This document shows, in pieces, positions 1 to 7,694 of a stretch of 58,146 nt of DNA. Each line of letters starts with the position of its first letter. Position 1 is the first letter of the stretch. This DNA comes from Exiguobacterium sp. AM39-5BH (GTDB taxonomy: Bacteria; Bacillota; Bacilli; Exiguobacteriales; Exiguobacteriaceae). The stretch lies in assembly GCF_003467445.1 (NCBI RefSeq), contig NZ_QSGS01000011.1, forward strand, positions 1-58,146. The letters are read 5' to 3'. The notes beneath the pieces are model-generated. The model was not told where the DNA came from. It ran no database searches and saw only the letters and a list, made by a program, of their open reading frames with translations. Both the position numbers and the translations under genes were made by a program.

Positions 1-38
1 AAGCGGCGTGCCGGACAGGGCGGCTGAAGGACGATGAA

Positions 39-80
39 AACAGAGGAGCGCCATCCCTCCCGGGACGACGCTCCTCTGTT
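39..80. terminator. Hairpin terminator, possibly bidirectional
   Basis: A 12-bp inverted repeat (AACAGAGGAGCG / CGCTCCTCTGTT) with an 18-nt loop. The short T tract is better on the minus strand. It may end an upstream plus-strand gene lying off the window (a stop TGA sits at 25-27) and back up the lysW terminator. No complete gene lies in bases 1-204. Confidence 0.6.
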
Positions 81-159
81 AAAATCATTTGAAGTTTTTC
101 AGTGCCCTCGCAGGAAGCGACAGGTTTTTTTGTGAATTGGTATGATTCAACGACGCAAA

Positions 160-196
160 GAAAAGGTCGTGCCACAGTTTCGTGGCACGACCCTTT
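160..196 (-). terminator. Terminator of lysW
   Basis: An 11-bp perfect stem (GGTCGTGCCAC / GTGGCACGACC) directly downstream of the lysW stop codon, followed on the minus strand by a T-rich tract. Confidence 0.85.
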
Positions 197-204
197 CTAG
201 CTCA

Positions 205-1797
205 TTATGCTTCGCGCTCAGCTCGTATATCGGCTGGGACGCGTCCTCGTTTTGAAACGATTTGCGCAATCACAAGCGCTACGACGAACGTGGCGAGTGC
301 CGCGAAGAATCCAATCCACAAAGAAGCTGAAATTCCGAGCACTAAATATCCGACTGCAGCCACACCAGCCGCCAACAAAGCGTATGGAAGTTGGGTCATG
401 ACGTGGTCGATATGATGCGATCCGGCCCCTGTTGAACTGAGGATTGTGGTATCTGAGATAGGTGAACAGTGGTCCCCGAACACCGCTCCGGCGAGAACCG
501 CCGCGAGTGTCGGGAGCAAGAGTTCCGGCTCGACCGCCATAATCAAATCGGCTCCGATTGGAAGCATGAGACCGAACGTCCCCCAACTTGTTCCTGTCGA
601 GAACGCCATGAGCCCGGCAATCATGAACAAGAGGAACGGCAAGTATGATGGCGAAATCGAATCCGTGACGAAACTTGCTAAGTAGTCACCCGTCTTCATA
701 TCACCGATAACAGCGATAATCGTCCATGCGAACAATAGAATCAACACAGCTGGCCACATGGCCCGAATCCCGCCCCATGTCGCTTGTCCATAATCTTTTG
801 CTGGAATTTTACGACCGATTAACAAGATGAACGTCACGATCAGGCTGACGATGGCACCCGCTACAAGAGAACGCGTCACGTCGGTCGATTCGAAAGCAGC
901 AATCAACGAGAAGCTCTGACCGTCGGCAGCGAGTGCCTGACCGCCCGTGTAGAGCATAGCTGACACGGTAGCGATAATCAAGACGATAATCGGCACGATC
1001 AAGTCACGAACTTTTCCGCCTTCATGCTCATTCAAATCTTCGCTCATCCCCATCGGTGCACCTTTCGATACATCATACAGTTCTCCTTGGAGGGCACGAA
1101 GTTCGTGCGTGCGCATCGGTCCGATTGCGAGACCCGTATATGCGACATAGGCAGTCAAAAGAAGTGCGAATACCGCATAGAAGTTCATTGGAATGATTTG
1201 AATGAACGCTGAGAACGATGAATAGCTATCAATCGAATATTTCGCGAGAATGCCTGAAAGAATCGCAATAATATAGGCACCCCAGCTCGACAAAGGACTG
1301 ATGACACAGACAGGCGCAGCCGTCGAGTCGATCATGTAGGCAAGTTTCGCCCGTGAGACTTTTTTCCGGTCCGTGAGCGGTCGGCTGATGTTCCCGACGG
1401 CCAAACTATTAAAGTAATCGTCGATGAAAATCAGCATTCCGAGTCCGAACGAGACGAGACGAGCACCGCGGGCCGTCTTGACGTTTGAAGCGGCCCATTC
1501 TCCGAACGCGCGCGCCCCGCCCGACGTCTGGATGATGGATGACAAGATTCCGAGTAAGAGCAAGAACGCAATCAAGAGCACGTTCCACTCGTTAATGGCG
1601 CCGTCCGTCCAGAATAAAGCGATGACGTTCGACCATAAATATTGAATCGATTCGAGCGGATTGAAGTTGTGGAGCAGTAATACCCCTGCAATAATCCCGA
1701 CACCGAGTGACGGAATGACTTTCCGTGTTGTGATGGCCATAATAATGGCGAGTAAAGCCGGTACGAGTGATAGTACCGAAGTTGAATAATCTACCAT
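205..1797 (-). CDS. lysW: NhaC-family transporter, predicted lysine permease LysW
   Basis: A 530-residue polytopic membrane protein of the NhaC/ion-transporter superfamily, hydrophobic almost throughout, starting at ATG after a strong GAGGAGG site. By sequence alone it would be called a Na+/H+ antiporter. The 5' leader, however, folds as a lysine riboswitch, and comparative genomics of the lysine regulon (established knowledge) assigns L-box-controlled NhaC members as lysine transporters. I therefore infer lysine uptake, probably Na+- or H+-coupled. It is a single-gene unit with its own promoter and terminator. Substrate is inferred from regulation only; transport of another cation or amino acid is not excluded. 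Confidence 0.8.
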   Translation of the reverse strand: MVDYSTSVLSLVPALLAIIMAITTRKVIPSLGVGIIAGVLLLHNFNPLESIQYLWSNVIALFWTDGAINEWNVLLIAFLLLLGILSSIIQTSGGARAFGEWAASNVKTARGARLVSFGLGMLIFIDDYFNSLAVGNISRPLTDRKKVSRAKLAYMIDSTAAPVCVISPLSSWGAYIIAILSGILAKYSIDSYSSFSAFIQIIPMNFYAVFALLLTAYVAYTGLAIGPMRTHELRALQGELYDVSKGAPMGMSEDLNEHEGGKVRDLIVPIIVLIIATVSAMLYTGGQALAADGQSFSLIAAFESTDVTRSLVAGAIVSLIVTFILLIGRKIPAKDYGQATWGGIRAMWPAVLILLFAWTIIAVIGDMKTGDYLASFVTDSISPSYLPFLLFMIAGLMAFSTGTSWGTFGLMLPIGADLIMAVEPELLLPTLAAVLAGAVFGDHCSPISDTTILSSTGAGSHHIDHVMTQLPYALLAAGVAAVGYLVLGISASLWIGFFAALATFVVALVIAQIVSKRGRVPADIRAEREA

Positions 1798-1840
1798 GCT
1801 GATTTCCTCCTCTTCTATTTGAGATGAGGCCCCCCAATGC

Positions 1841-2086
1841 TTAAAAAACGCAAAGCGAGGGCATCGGCAACAAAGCCGACACCCTCGCTGGATGTTCCGT
1901 CTTTCTTAGCCGACTTGGAGCGCTCCATACGTAAATATGTATGGCAGTCTGACGAGTATTTCCCGTCAGCCCAGCATAAAGTCAGAGACATGACTTTACA
2001 CTTCGGCGATCTTGCCTTTCTGTAGTCTTCCCCGTTGTCATCCTCGGACTACTTACTCATCAGCATCGCACCTCTACCTCATCGAT
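1841..2086 (-). ncRNA. Lysine riboswitch (L-box) with terminator, upstream of lysW
   Basis: On the minus strand the leader contains the L-box landmarks in order: GAGGTAGAGGTGCG, then AGTAAGTAG, a GAAAGGC-containing element, GCCGAAG, and two further stems. It ends in a GC-rich hairpin (AGCGAGGG / CCCTCGCT, 1854-1890) followed by six Ts. That is the usual transcription-attenuation layout: bound lysine favours the terminator and switches lysW off. It fills the 344-base interval between lysW and the next gene. Confidence 0.9.
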
Positions 2087-2117
2087 AGCACGAATATTCA
2101 TTTAAAGTTACGTCTAA

Positions 2118-2145
2118 ATTATCACAGGTCATAGTGACGAATCAA
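2118..2145 (-). promoter_or_regulatory. Promoter of lysW/L-box leader
   Basis: TTGATT at 2140-2145 and GATAAT at 2118-2123 with 16-bp spacing, just ahead of the L-box aptamer. The -35 overlaps the stop of the upstream small gene. Confidence 0.55.
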
Positions 2146-2426
2146 CAGTTTTTTTCATCTCGGATGATTTGTTTTAATACCGCGAGTGCAACTTGGTCGT
2201 TTATCTCGACCGCTTTAAAGAAGTCACTAAAGAAATGATACAAGACAAAACGCTCGGCATGGGACGTCGTATGTTCTTTAATCGTTAAGAAAATAAGATG
2301 ACGCAACCGTCGTTTCGTTCGTGTCTCGTCAGGCAATTCTTGACATCGGTCTTGAAAGGCACGATATACAGAATTGATCAAATCCTCATGTTCATCATAC
2401 GACCGGTTGTAAGCAACTTGTTCCAT
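2142..2426 (-). CDS. Small hypothetical protein, 94 aa
   Basis: Not recognised. It encodes 94 soluble, charged residues predicted to be mostly helical, with an acidic N-terminal part, a basic RTKRRLRH stretch in the middle, and no membrane segment or signal peptide. An excellent ribosome site (AAAGGGGGG) precedes the ATG, which together with unbroken neighbour-like codon use makes it a real gene. It lies between ade and lysW on the same strand, and its last codons carry the lysW -35 element, so the two transcription units are tightly packed. No function can be assigned. Confidence 0.7.
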   Translation of the reverse strand: MEQVAYNRSYDEHEDLINSVYRAFQDRCQELPDETRTKRRLRHLIFLTIKEHTTSHAERFVLYHFFSDFFKAVEINDQVALAVLKQIIRDEKNC

Positions 2427-2543
2427 CTGTGATATCCCCCCTTTCCATATTTACCGATGAAACTTGTCGTAACTATACCAACTTAACCCGAAGCATTCAA
2501 TCGTTTCGGGTTGTTCTTAACAAAAATCATACGTTAGACTGAC

Positions 2544-4253
2544 TTACGACTCGATGAATGAGAACGTCGTCACGTCGAATAGTCCCATATCGGTCAATTT
2601 CAAATCCGGGATGACCGGAAGCGCCAGGAACGACATCGTCAAATACGGGTTGAAGTGACGATGGGCACCGACCACATCGAGCGCATCGTTCAATTGTTCG
2701 AGCACGTCCGCGACTTCTCTGTATGGTCGCTTCGTCATCAGTCCCCCAATCTCAAGCGGTAAGACGGCTAGCACTTTGCCCTCTGACACCGCGACGACGC
2801 CGCCACCCACTTTCTCAAGCGTCTTGGCTGCGAGCAACATATCGTCCGGGCTCACTCCGGCGATGACGAGATTATGGCTATCATGGGCGACCGTCGCAGC
2901 AAGCGCACCTCGTTTCAACCCGAAGCCCGTCACCGATGCAAGCGCCATGTGACCCGTTCCATGATGGCGTTCAATCACGGCGAGCGTAGCAATATCTTGA
3001 GCCAAGTCGGCACCCGACGTATCAGGTGTGAAGACGAGTCGCTCTCGCTTCGTCAATAGACTGTTCGGTAAGACTTGAATCACATCGACCGCTTCTTCTT
3101 TCACAGCTATACGGAACGAGTCCACTGTCAAGTCCGGTAGTTTGAGCTCACCCTTCATCGGTTTCGGTACTTCAATCCCACTGGCCTCGAACGTTGCCTC
3201 ACCTTTCGTAGCGACAATTTCCCCGTTTACGTAGACGGATTCGATGTTCACCGATTGGACGTCTGACAAGATTACAAAGTTCGCTCGTTTACCCGGGGCA
3301 ATGGCACCCACGTCTTTTAAACCATATGCCTCGGCCGCATGAAGGCTGGCGATAGCATAGGCCGTTTCCGGTTTGACGCCTTGTTTGATGGCCATACGAA
3401 TGTTGTAATCGATCCCACCCTCGGCTACGAGGTCGTCCAAGTGCTTATCATCCGTACAGAACAAGAACCGGTGGGCGTTACTCTCCGTGATGGCCCGGCT
3501 GACTTTTTCCACGTTCCGGGCGACCGACCCTTCGCGAATTTGCACGTAGAAGCCGCGACGGACCCGTTCAATCGCTTCTTCAGCCGTCGTACATTCATGA
3601 TCCGTCATAATCCCTGCTGTCCGATAGACGTTCAGTTGGTCTGGACTAAGCCCCGAAGCGTGACCGTCGACAACTTTTCCCGCGAGTTCCGTCTGAGCGA
3701 TTTTTTGAAGCATATCCATGCTGCCAGACTCGACGGACGGATAGTCCATCACTTCGCCTAGACCGTGGACGCCTGGATCTCCTAAAAATGGCGCCAAGTC
3801 TTCAGCGTATAGTTTTGCTCCTGCGTGTTCGAACGGCGTGGCCGGCACACAGCTCGGAAGCATCATTCGCACATCGAGCGGCAAGCCCTTGGCATCCGCC
3901 AACATATACTCAATCCCGAGCGTCCCGTTGACGTTCGCAATTTCATGGGGATCGGCGATGACCGTCGTCACACCGAGCGGAAGGACCGCCTTAGCGAACT
4001 CATGGGGTGGTACCATTGACGACTCGATATGAACGTGCGAATCAATGAATGATGGTGCAAGCGTCCAGGAAGGATCATGATATTCTGTTTGCCCTTCGTA
4101 ATCATCTCCAATGGCCACGATATATCCGGCGTCGATGGCGACATCGGCACGAATCGTCTCACGGCTGTAAACGTCGATGACAGCCACATCTTTAAAGACG
4201 ACCGCTGCTTTCTTTTTCTTTGCCGCGATGTCCATCAAATGTTGTTTCTCCAT
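2544..4253 (-). CDS. ade: Adenine deaminase
   Basis: Converts adenine to hypoxanthine and ammonia for purine salvage; a metal-dependent amidohydrolase acting in the cytosol. The 569 residues match the usual length (about 575). The metal-binding strand reads FIDSHVHIESSM near residue 69, followed by ADPHEIANV, and the C-terminal domain has AHDSHNLVIAGV. Start is ATG after AAGGAG. It is transcribed alone, divergent from the gamma-carbonic anhydrase gene across 121 bases. A second, divergent paralogue (YerA) lies at 40,446-42,188. Function is confident. Confidence 0.95.
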   Translation of the reverse strand: MEKQHLMDIAAKKKKAAVVFKDVAVIDVYSRETIRADVAIDAGYIVAIGDDYEGQTEYHDPSWTLAPSFIDSHVHIESSMVPPHEFAKAVLPLGVTTVIADPHEIANVNGTLGIEYMLADAKGLPLDVRMMLPSCVPATPFEHAGAKLYAEDLAPFLGDPGVHGLGEVMDYPSVESGSMDMLQKIAQTELAGKVVDGHASGLSPDQLNVYRTAGIMTDHECTTAEEAIERVRRGFYVQIREGSVARNVEKVSRAITESNAHRFLFCTDDKHLDDLVAEGGIDYNIRMAIKQGVKPETAYAIASLHAAEAYGLKDVGAIAPGKRANFVILSDVQSVNIESVYVNGEIVATKGEATFEASGIEVPKPMKGELKLPDLTVDSFRIAVKEEAVDVIQVLPNSLLTKRERLVFTPDTSGADLAQDIATLAVIERHHGTGHMALASVTGFGLKRGALAATVAHDSHNLVIAGVSPDDMLLAAKTLEKVGGGVVAVSEGKVLAVLPLEIGGLMTKRPYREVADVLEQLNDALDVVGAHRHFNPYLTMSFLALPVIPDLKLTDMGLFDVTTFSFIES

Positions 4254-4374
4254 CTGTGTGTCTCCTTTTTTTCTACGTATTTTTACTATCTTAACAAGAA
4301 TAATCTTTCAGGCGCAATTTCTTTTTCAACTTGTGCGACAATGAAAGCACATCTATTTGAAAGGGGTTACATAT

Positions 4375-4911
4375 ATGCAGTATAAATTAGGCAAACTGAT
4401 TCCGCGTGTAGAGGAGTCAGTGTTCATCGCACCCGGGGCTCATGTCATCGGAGACGTCACGATCGGCGCCCATTCCGGTGTCTGGTTTAACACGGTCATC
4501 CGTGGCGATGAAGGACCGATTCACATCGGTTCTTATGTGAACATTCAGGACGGGTCGATGGTCCATCAATATGAAGGGTCCCCGACCATCATCCATGACC
4601 GTGTGTCAATCGGCCACATGGCAATGATTCACGGCTGTGAGATCGAAGAAGGTTGTCTCATCGGGATGCATGCGACCGTCCTCGACGGGGCAAAAATTGG
4701 AAAGGGCTCGTTCATCGCGGCCGGGGCTCTCGTCACACCGAACATGCAAATCCCAGAAGGCGTCATGGTCATGGGTGTCCCTGCTAAAGTCGTCCGCCCG
4801 CTTAACGATGAGGATCGTTTCATCATGGAACGGACCGTCAACAAGTACGCGAAGCGGGCCGAACAGTATAAACAGACGTGTGAACCGCTGACCTCCACAC
4901 AAAGTTTGTGA
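4375..4911 (+). CDS. Gamma-carbonic anhydrase family protein (left-handed beta-helix)
   Basis: A 178-residue hexapeptide-repeat protein of the YrdA/YtoA/CaiE type. The three zinc ligands of gamma-class carbonic anhydrases are in place: His64 (VHQYEG), His81 and His86 (GHMAMIHGC). Repeats run from about residue 15 to 150, with a charged helical tail. Family members are trimeric and may hydrate CO2, but many lack measured activity, so the enzymatic role is inferred. I chose ATG at 4375, 9 bases after GAAAGGGG; an upstream in-frame TTG is unlikely. The stop codon lies inside a cre site. Confidence 0.85.
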   Translation: MQYKLGKLIPRVEESVFIAPGAHVIGDVTIGAHSGVWFNTVIRGDEGPIHIGSYVNIQDGSMVHQYEGSPTIIHDRVSIGHMAMIHGCEIEEGCLIGMHATVLDGAKIGKGSFIAAGALVTPNMQIPEGVMVMGVPAKVVRPLNDEDRFIMERTVNKYAKRAEQYKQTCEPLTSTQSL

Positions 4912-4922
4912 AAGCGTTTACA
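4909..4922 (+). promoter_or_regulatory. CcpA-binding site (cre)
   Basis: TGAAAGCGTTTACA is a full match to the cre consensus TGNAANCGNTNNCA. A candidate -10 (TATACT, 4974-4979) lies downstream, placing the site roughly 70 bases upstream of the likely start of transcription, a position more typical of CcpA activation than repression. A good -35 is not obvious. Confidence 0.7.
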
Positions 4923-5020
4923 AAATTCATAAATTGTTAACGATTCCCCTCATTTTTCTTCATGTTTCCTTTGTATACTAAGGATGTAGCCAAGCCGACG
5001 TGTTGAAAGGGGCCAATTGT

Positions 5021-5191
5021 ATGTATCCAAACCATGCCGAACTCATGTTAGACTTGTACGCTTCGTCCGTTAACCCCAGCTATTGCCTGCATATCGAGGA
5101 TTCGTTCGATGATACGTTGCAAGGCACACATCGAGAGGTTTGGGAACGGTTGCAATCGGATAATACTAAAGAGGAAGAAAATCAAACTTAA
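5021..5191 (+). CDS. Small hypothetical protein, 56 aa
   Basis: Unrecognised 56-residue acidic protein with two cysteine- or aromatic-bearing turns and a C-terminal Glu-rich tail, without a signal or membrane segment. ATG at 5021 follows GAAAGGGG at good spacing. It sits in a short transcription unit: cre site, TATACT box, this ORF, a 17-codon ORF, then a strong terminator, about 330 bases in all. That layout suggests a small regulated transcript that could act as an mRNA, a regulatory RNA or both. No function is assigned. Confidence 0.55.
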   Translation: MYPNHAELMLDLYASSVNPSYCLHIEDSFDDTLQGTHREVWERLQSDNTKEEENQT

Positions 5192-5206
5192 GGGAACGTG
5201 CACACA

Positions 5207-5260
5207 ATGATTCCAACGAATGTCATTCAAAACTGGCTTGCAAATAAATTGAAGAAATAA
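5207..5260 (+). CDS. Putative micro-ORF, 17 aa
   Basis: Codes for MIPTNVIQNWLANKLKK, a short peptide that would form an amphipathic, lysine-ended helix. It begins 15 bases after the previous stop; AAGGGAA lies about 10 bases upstream as a possible ribosome site. It ends 15 bases before the terminator. Translation is unproven; it may be chance. Confidence 0.3.
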   Translation: MIPTNVIQNWLANKLKK

Positions 5261-5274
5261 AGTCGTATACCTCA

Positions 5275-5313
5275 AAAGCTCGAGCGGAGATAATTGACCC
5301 GCTCGAGCTTTTT
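5275..5313 (+). terminator. Terminator of the small-ORF unit
   Basis: A 12-bp perfect stem (AAGCTCGAGCGG / CCGCTCGAGCTT) with a 10-11-nt loop, followed by T residues. Confidence 0.85.
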
Positions 5314-5368
5314 CATTTGTGTCTTTATAGAATCTTTATATTGGTGTTCCTTATATTCTGTTTCGACC

Positions 5369-5656
5369 TCAATAATATAAAGTCTTTTTAGGTTTTCGTT
5401 TAGGGTTTTTGACTACCTTTGCTTTAGCAATCCCCTTTTTAAACTTTACATTATTTAGCCAATCGGCAATTGCATGAGCATCGTAATTCAGGCAATCTTT
5501 TTCTCCATTTTCATACGCCCAGTATTCTTTATTCTTTTCGTCATCGGAAATCCAGTCGAAAAAATCATTTTGCGTTTTATAAATTTTTCTTCCTACTTTA
5601 GAAGAACAGGAAATGTATTGAATATAGTCATCACCAAACTCAAATTTTATTATCAC
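5369..5656 (-). CDS. AT-rich orphan protein, 95 aa
   Basis: Unrecognised 95-residue protein: an acidic, aromatic-rich first two thirds (DDEKNKEYWAYENGEKD) and a lysine-rich tail. The likely start is GTG at 5656 with only a weak ribosome site (AGAGAAC). The coding sequence is clearly richer in A+T than its neighbours, and no terminator or clean promoter is visible. Low GC and isolation suggest recent acquisition. Its size and composition resemble orphan immunity proteins, but no motif proves that. Confidence 0.5.
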   Translation of the reverse strand: MIIKFEFGDDYIQYISCSSKVGRKIYKTQNDFFDWISDDEKNKEYWAYENGEKDCLNYDAHAIADWLNNVKFKKGIAKAKVVKNPKRKPKKTLYY

Positions 5657-5735
5657 AAGAAGTTCTCTTTCTTTCTACTAATCTAGGTTAGACAAGACCC
5701 CTGTATGTTGACTCTCCAATTCAGTTAATATGGTT

Positions 5736-6284
5736 TTATTCAAAAATCGTAAGACAACTGTCAATCGATTGACGTCGTTTTGTCGGTGGCACGTCCTCGA
5801 ACCGTCCGAGTTGGAGCAACCCGACGAACGTCTCCCCTTCCGCCCCAATCATGTCCTGCAGACGCGCGTCCTCAAAAATGCCCCCGGTCCGCCAGACGAG
5901 ACCGATGTCCCGCTCGCTACAGAGCAAGTGAAAGTTTTGAATGAATGTCGCTGTCGCAAGTAACGCATCCTTCCGATCTTTCTCCGTTTCGAATGCCTTC
6001 GTCGTCACATAGACACATGCGGCCGCGTTACGAATCCGTCCCACAACCTTCTCACGTTTTGACTCTGGGCCATCTTGAAACGCCGGTTCGAGCGCCTGAA
6101 TCAAGACGTTCTTCCCGTCCCCGTTGAACAAATAGAGATTCCACGGCTCGACTTTATTATGAAACGGCGCTTGGTGCGCCGAGGTAAGTAACGTATATAG
6201 TTCTGACGTGTCGAGCGCACCTTCCGTGAACATGCGAATCGTCCGCCGCGATTCAATCAATTGTTGTCCTGCTGTCTTTTCCAT
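5736..6284 (-). CDS. Nitroreductase family protein
   Basis: A 182-residue FMN-dependent nitroreductase-fold protein. The N-terminal ESRRTIRMFTEG and the SAHQAPFHNKVEPWNLYLF stretch (about residues 36-54) match the FMN-binding core; GLVWRTGGIF and FVGLLQLG near the C-terminus are typical of the YdjA/YfkO-like subgroup. It probably reduces quinones, nitro compounds or similar acceptors with NAD(P)H; the real substrate is unknown. I start it at ATG 6284, 6-8 bases after GGGGGAAGGG, rather than at an upstream in-frame codon. It has its own promoter and lies downstream of the lysA terminator. Confidence 0.8.
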   Translation of the reverse strand: MEKTAGQQLIESRRTIRMFTEGALDTSELYTLLTSAHQAPFHNKVEPWNLYLFNGDGKNVLIQALEPAFQDGPESKREKVVGRIRNAAACVYVTTKAFETEKDRKDALLATATFIQNFHLLCSERDIGLVWRTGGIFEDARLQDMIGAEGETFVGLLQLGRFEDVPPTKRRQSIDSCLTIFE

Positions 6285-6315
6285 TGAAGTCCCTTCCCCC
6301 TCTATTCTCTCTCTC

Positions 6316-6344
6316 ATCATAATTGAAAACATTTCTCATTTGAA
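6316..6344 (-). promoter_or_regulatory. Promoter of the nitroreductase gene
   Basis: TTCAAA (6339-6344) and TATGAT (6316-6321) with 17-bp spacing, about 35 bases before the chosen start codon. Confidence 0.5.
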
Positions 6345-6361
6345 GAAGAACGACTTTCATA

Positions 6362-6394
6362 CAAAAAAACGCATCCCTGTTTCAGGAATGCGTT
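6362..6394 (-). terminator. Terminator of the lysine operon
   Basis: An inverted repeat AACGCATCCCTG / CAGGAATGCGTT with one mismatch, followed on the minus strand by seven Ts, just after the lysA stop. Confidence 0.85.
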
Positions 6395-6401
6395 GCTTGC
6401 A

Positions 6402-7694
6402 TCATGTCGATTGTCCGACAATCTCACAGGCGACCAAATCTTCGAGCGTCTGTCTGCGGACGACGAGACGATGTGTCCCGTCCTTCACGAAGACGACGGC
6501 TGGACGGAGCATCTGGTTATAGTTGCTCGCCATCGAGAAATTATACGCCCCCGTCGCTTTGACGAGCAAGAGATCCCCGGCTTCGACCGGCGGGATGAGC
6601 GAACGGTTCGAGATGATATCTCCCGACTCACAGCACGCCCCGACGATTTTCGCTTCGAGAGTCTTCGCCTCATCCATCCGCGTCGCCGCGATGACGTCAT
6701 ACTCGGCGTCATAGAGGGCGGGACGAATGTTATCCGTCATGCCTCCGTCGACCGACACGTACGTGCGGACACCACTCACTTCTTTCACCGTCCCGACTTC
6801 ATACAGCGTCGCACCGGCGTTGGCGACGAGCCAACGTCCCGGCTCGATGCCGATTTTCGGGAGCGGGAGACCGAAGCGTTCCACTTCCGCGACGAGCGTG
6901 TCCATCACTTGCGTCATCGTATCGGCGAAGTCGAGCGGGTCGTCCGACTCGAGATAGGCGACACCGAAGCCGCCACCGATATTCAAGACGTCGGCCGTAT
7001 AGCCTGTCTCCTGACGAATCGTCTCGATGAAGTTGACCATCGTCTTGACCGTGTTGATGAACAGCGTCGGCTCTTGAATCTGCGAACCGACGTGACAGTG
7101 GATGCCTCGCAGTTGCAGTCGTTCTGCCGCGAGCGTTGCCTTGATCGCTTCAAGGTACGTGTCGTCATGAGTCGGGAATCCGAACTTCGTATCGACCCCG
7201 CCCGTCTGAATCGCCTCATGAGCGCCTCCGACGACTTGTGGGACGATGCGGAGCAACACATCGACGTCTACCCCTTGCGCAGCGGCTAGACCCGACAACA
7301 ACCCGATTTCACGCATGTTGTCGATGGTGAAGTGGGTGATTCCGTTCTCGAGTGCGAACGTGATGTCCTGCACCGTCTTGTTCGAGCCGTGGACGTGAAT
7401 CCGGTCGGCCGGGACACCGGCGTGAAGCGCGACGAACATCTCGCCGCGCGAGACGACGTCGATGCTCAGACCCGCTGCCATCACTTTATCGTACACGGCC
7501 GCAATCGACATCGCTTTCGATGCGTACAGCGCGTACGTGTTCGGATACTTGTCGAGGAACGCGTTACGGACGAGGCCGAGGCGACGCTCAAGTTCAGGCT
7601 CGCTCATGATATAGAGCGGTGTCCCGTACGTCGCTTGAAGTTCACGGACGGACACGCCTTCGATCATACAAACTGATTGGTTGGTGGTGTACAT
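6402..7694 (-). CDS. lysA: Diaminopimelate decarboxylase
   Basis: Last step of lysine synthesis: decarboxylates meso-diaminopimelate to L-lysine with PLP. The 430 residues are typical. The PLP lysine lies in YALYASKAMS, with CHVGSQI, VLNIGGGFGV, EPGRWLVANAG and the substrate-binding CCESGD downstream. Start ATG follows GGAGG. It is the last gene of the operon and overlaps the alr 3' end by 31 bases, implying translational coupling. Lysine control is expected through the L-box about 6.6 kb upstream. Confidence 0.97.
   Translation of the reverse strand: MYTTNQSVCMIEGVSVRELQATYGTPLYIMSEPELERRLGLVRNAFLDKYPNTYALYASKAMSIAAVYDKVMAAGLSIDVVSRGEMFVALHAGVPADRIHVHGSNKTVQDITFALENGITHFTIDNMREIGLLSGLAAAQGVDVDVLLRIVPQVVGGAHEAIQTGGVDTKFGFPTHDDTYLEAIKATLAAERLQLRGIHCHVGSQIQEPTLFINTVKTMVNFIETIRQETGYTADVLNIGGGFGVAYLESDDPLDFADTMTQVMDTLVAEVERFGLPLPKIGIEPGRWLVANAGATLYEVGTVKEVSGVRTYVSVDGGMTDNIRPALYDAEYDVIAATRMDEAKTLEAKIVGACCESGDIISNRSLIPPVEAGDLLLVKATGAYNFSMASNYNQMLRPAVVFVKDGTHRLVVRRQTLEDLVACEIVGQST

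Noticed and set aside
205..1797. Plain Na+/H+ antiporter role for the NhaC-family protein
   Set aside because: The lysine riboswitch in the leader makes lysine transport the better inference.
6393..7289. Long plus-strand open frame opposite lysA
   Set aside because: It is the antisense shadow of a certain gene, Arg/Asp-rich, with no ribosome site or family motif.
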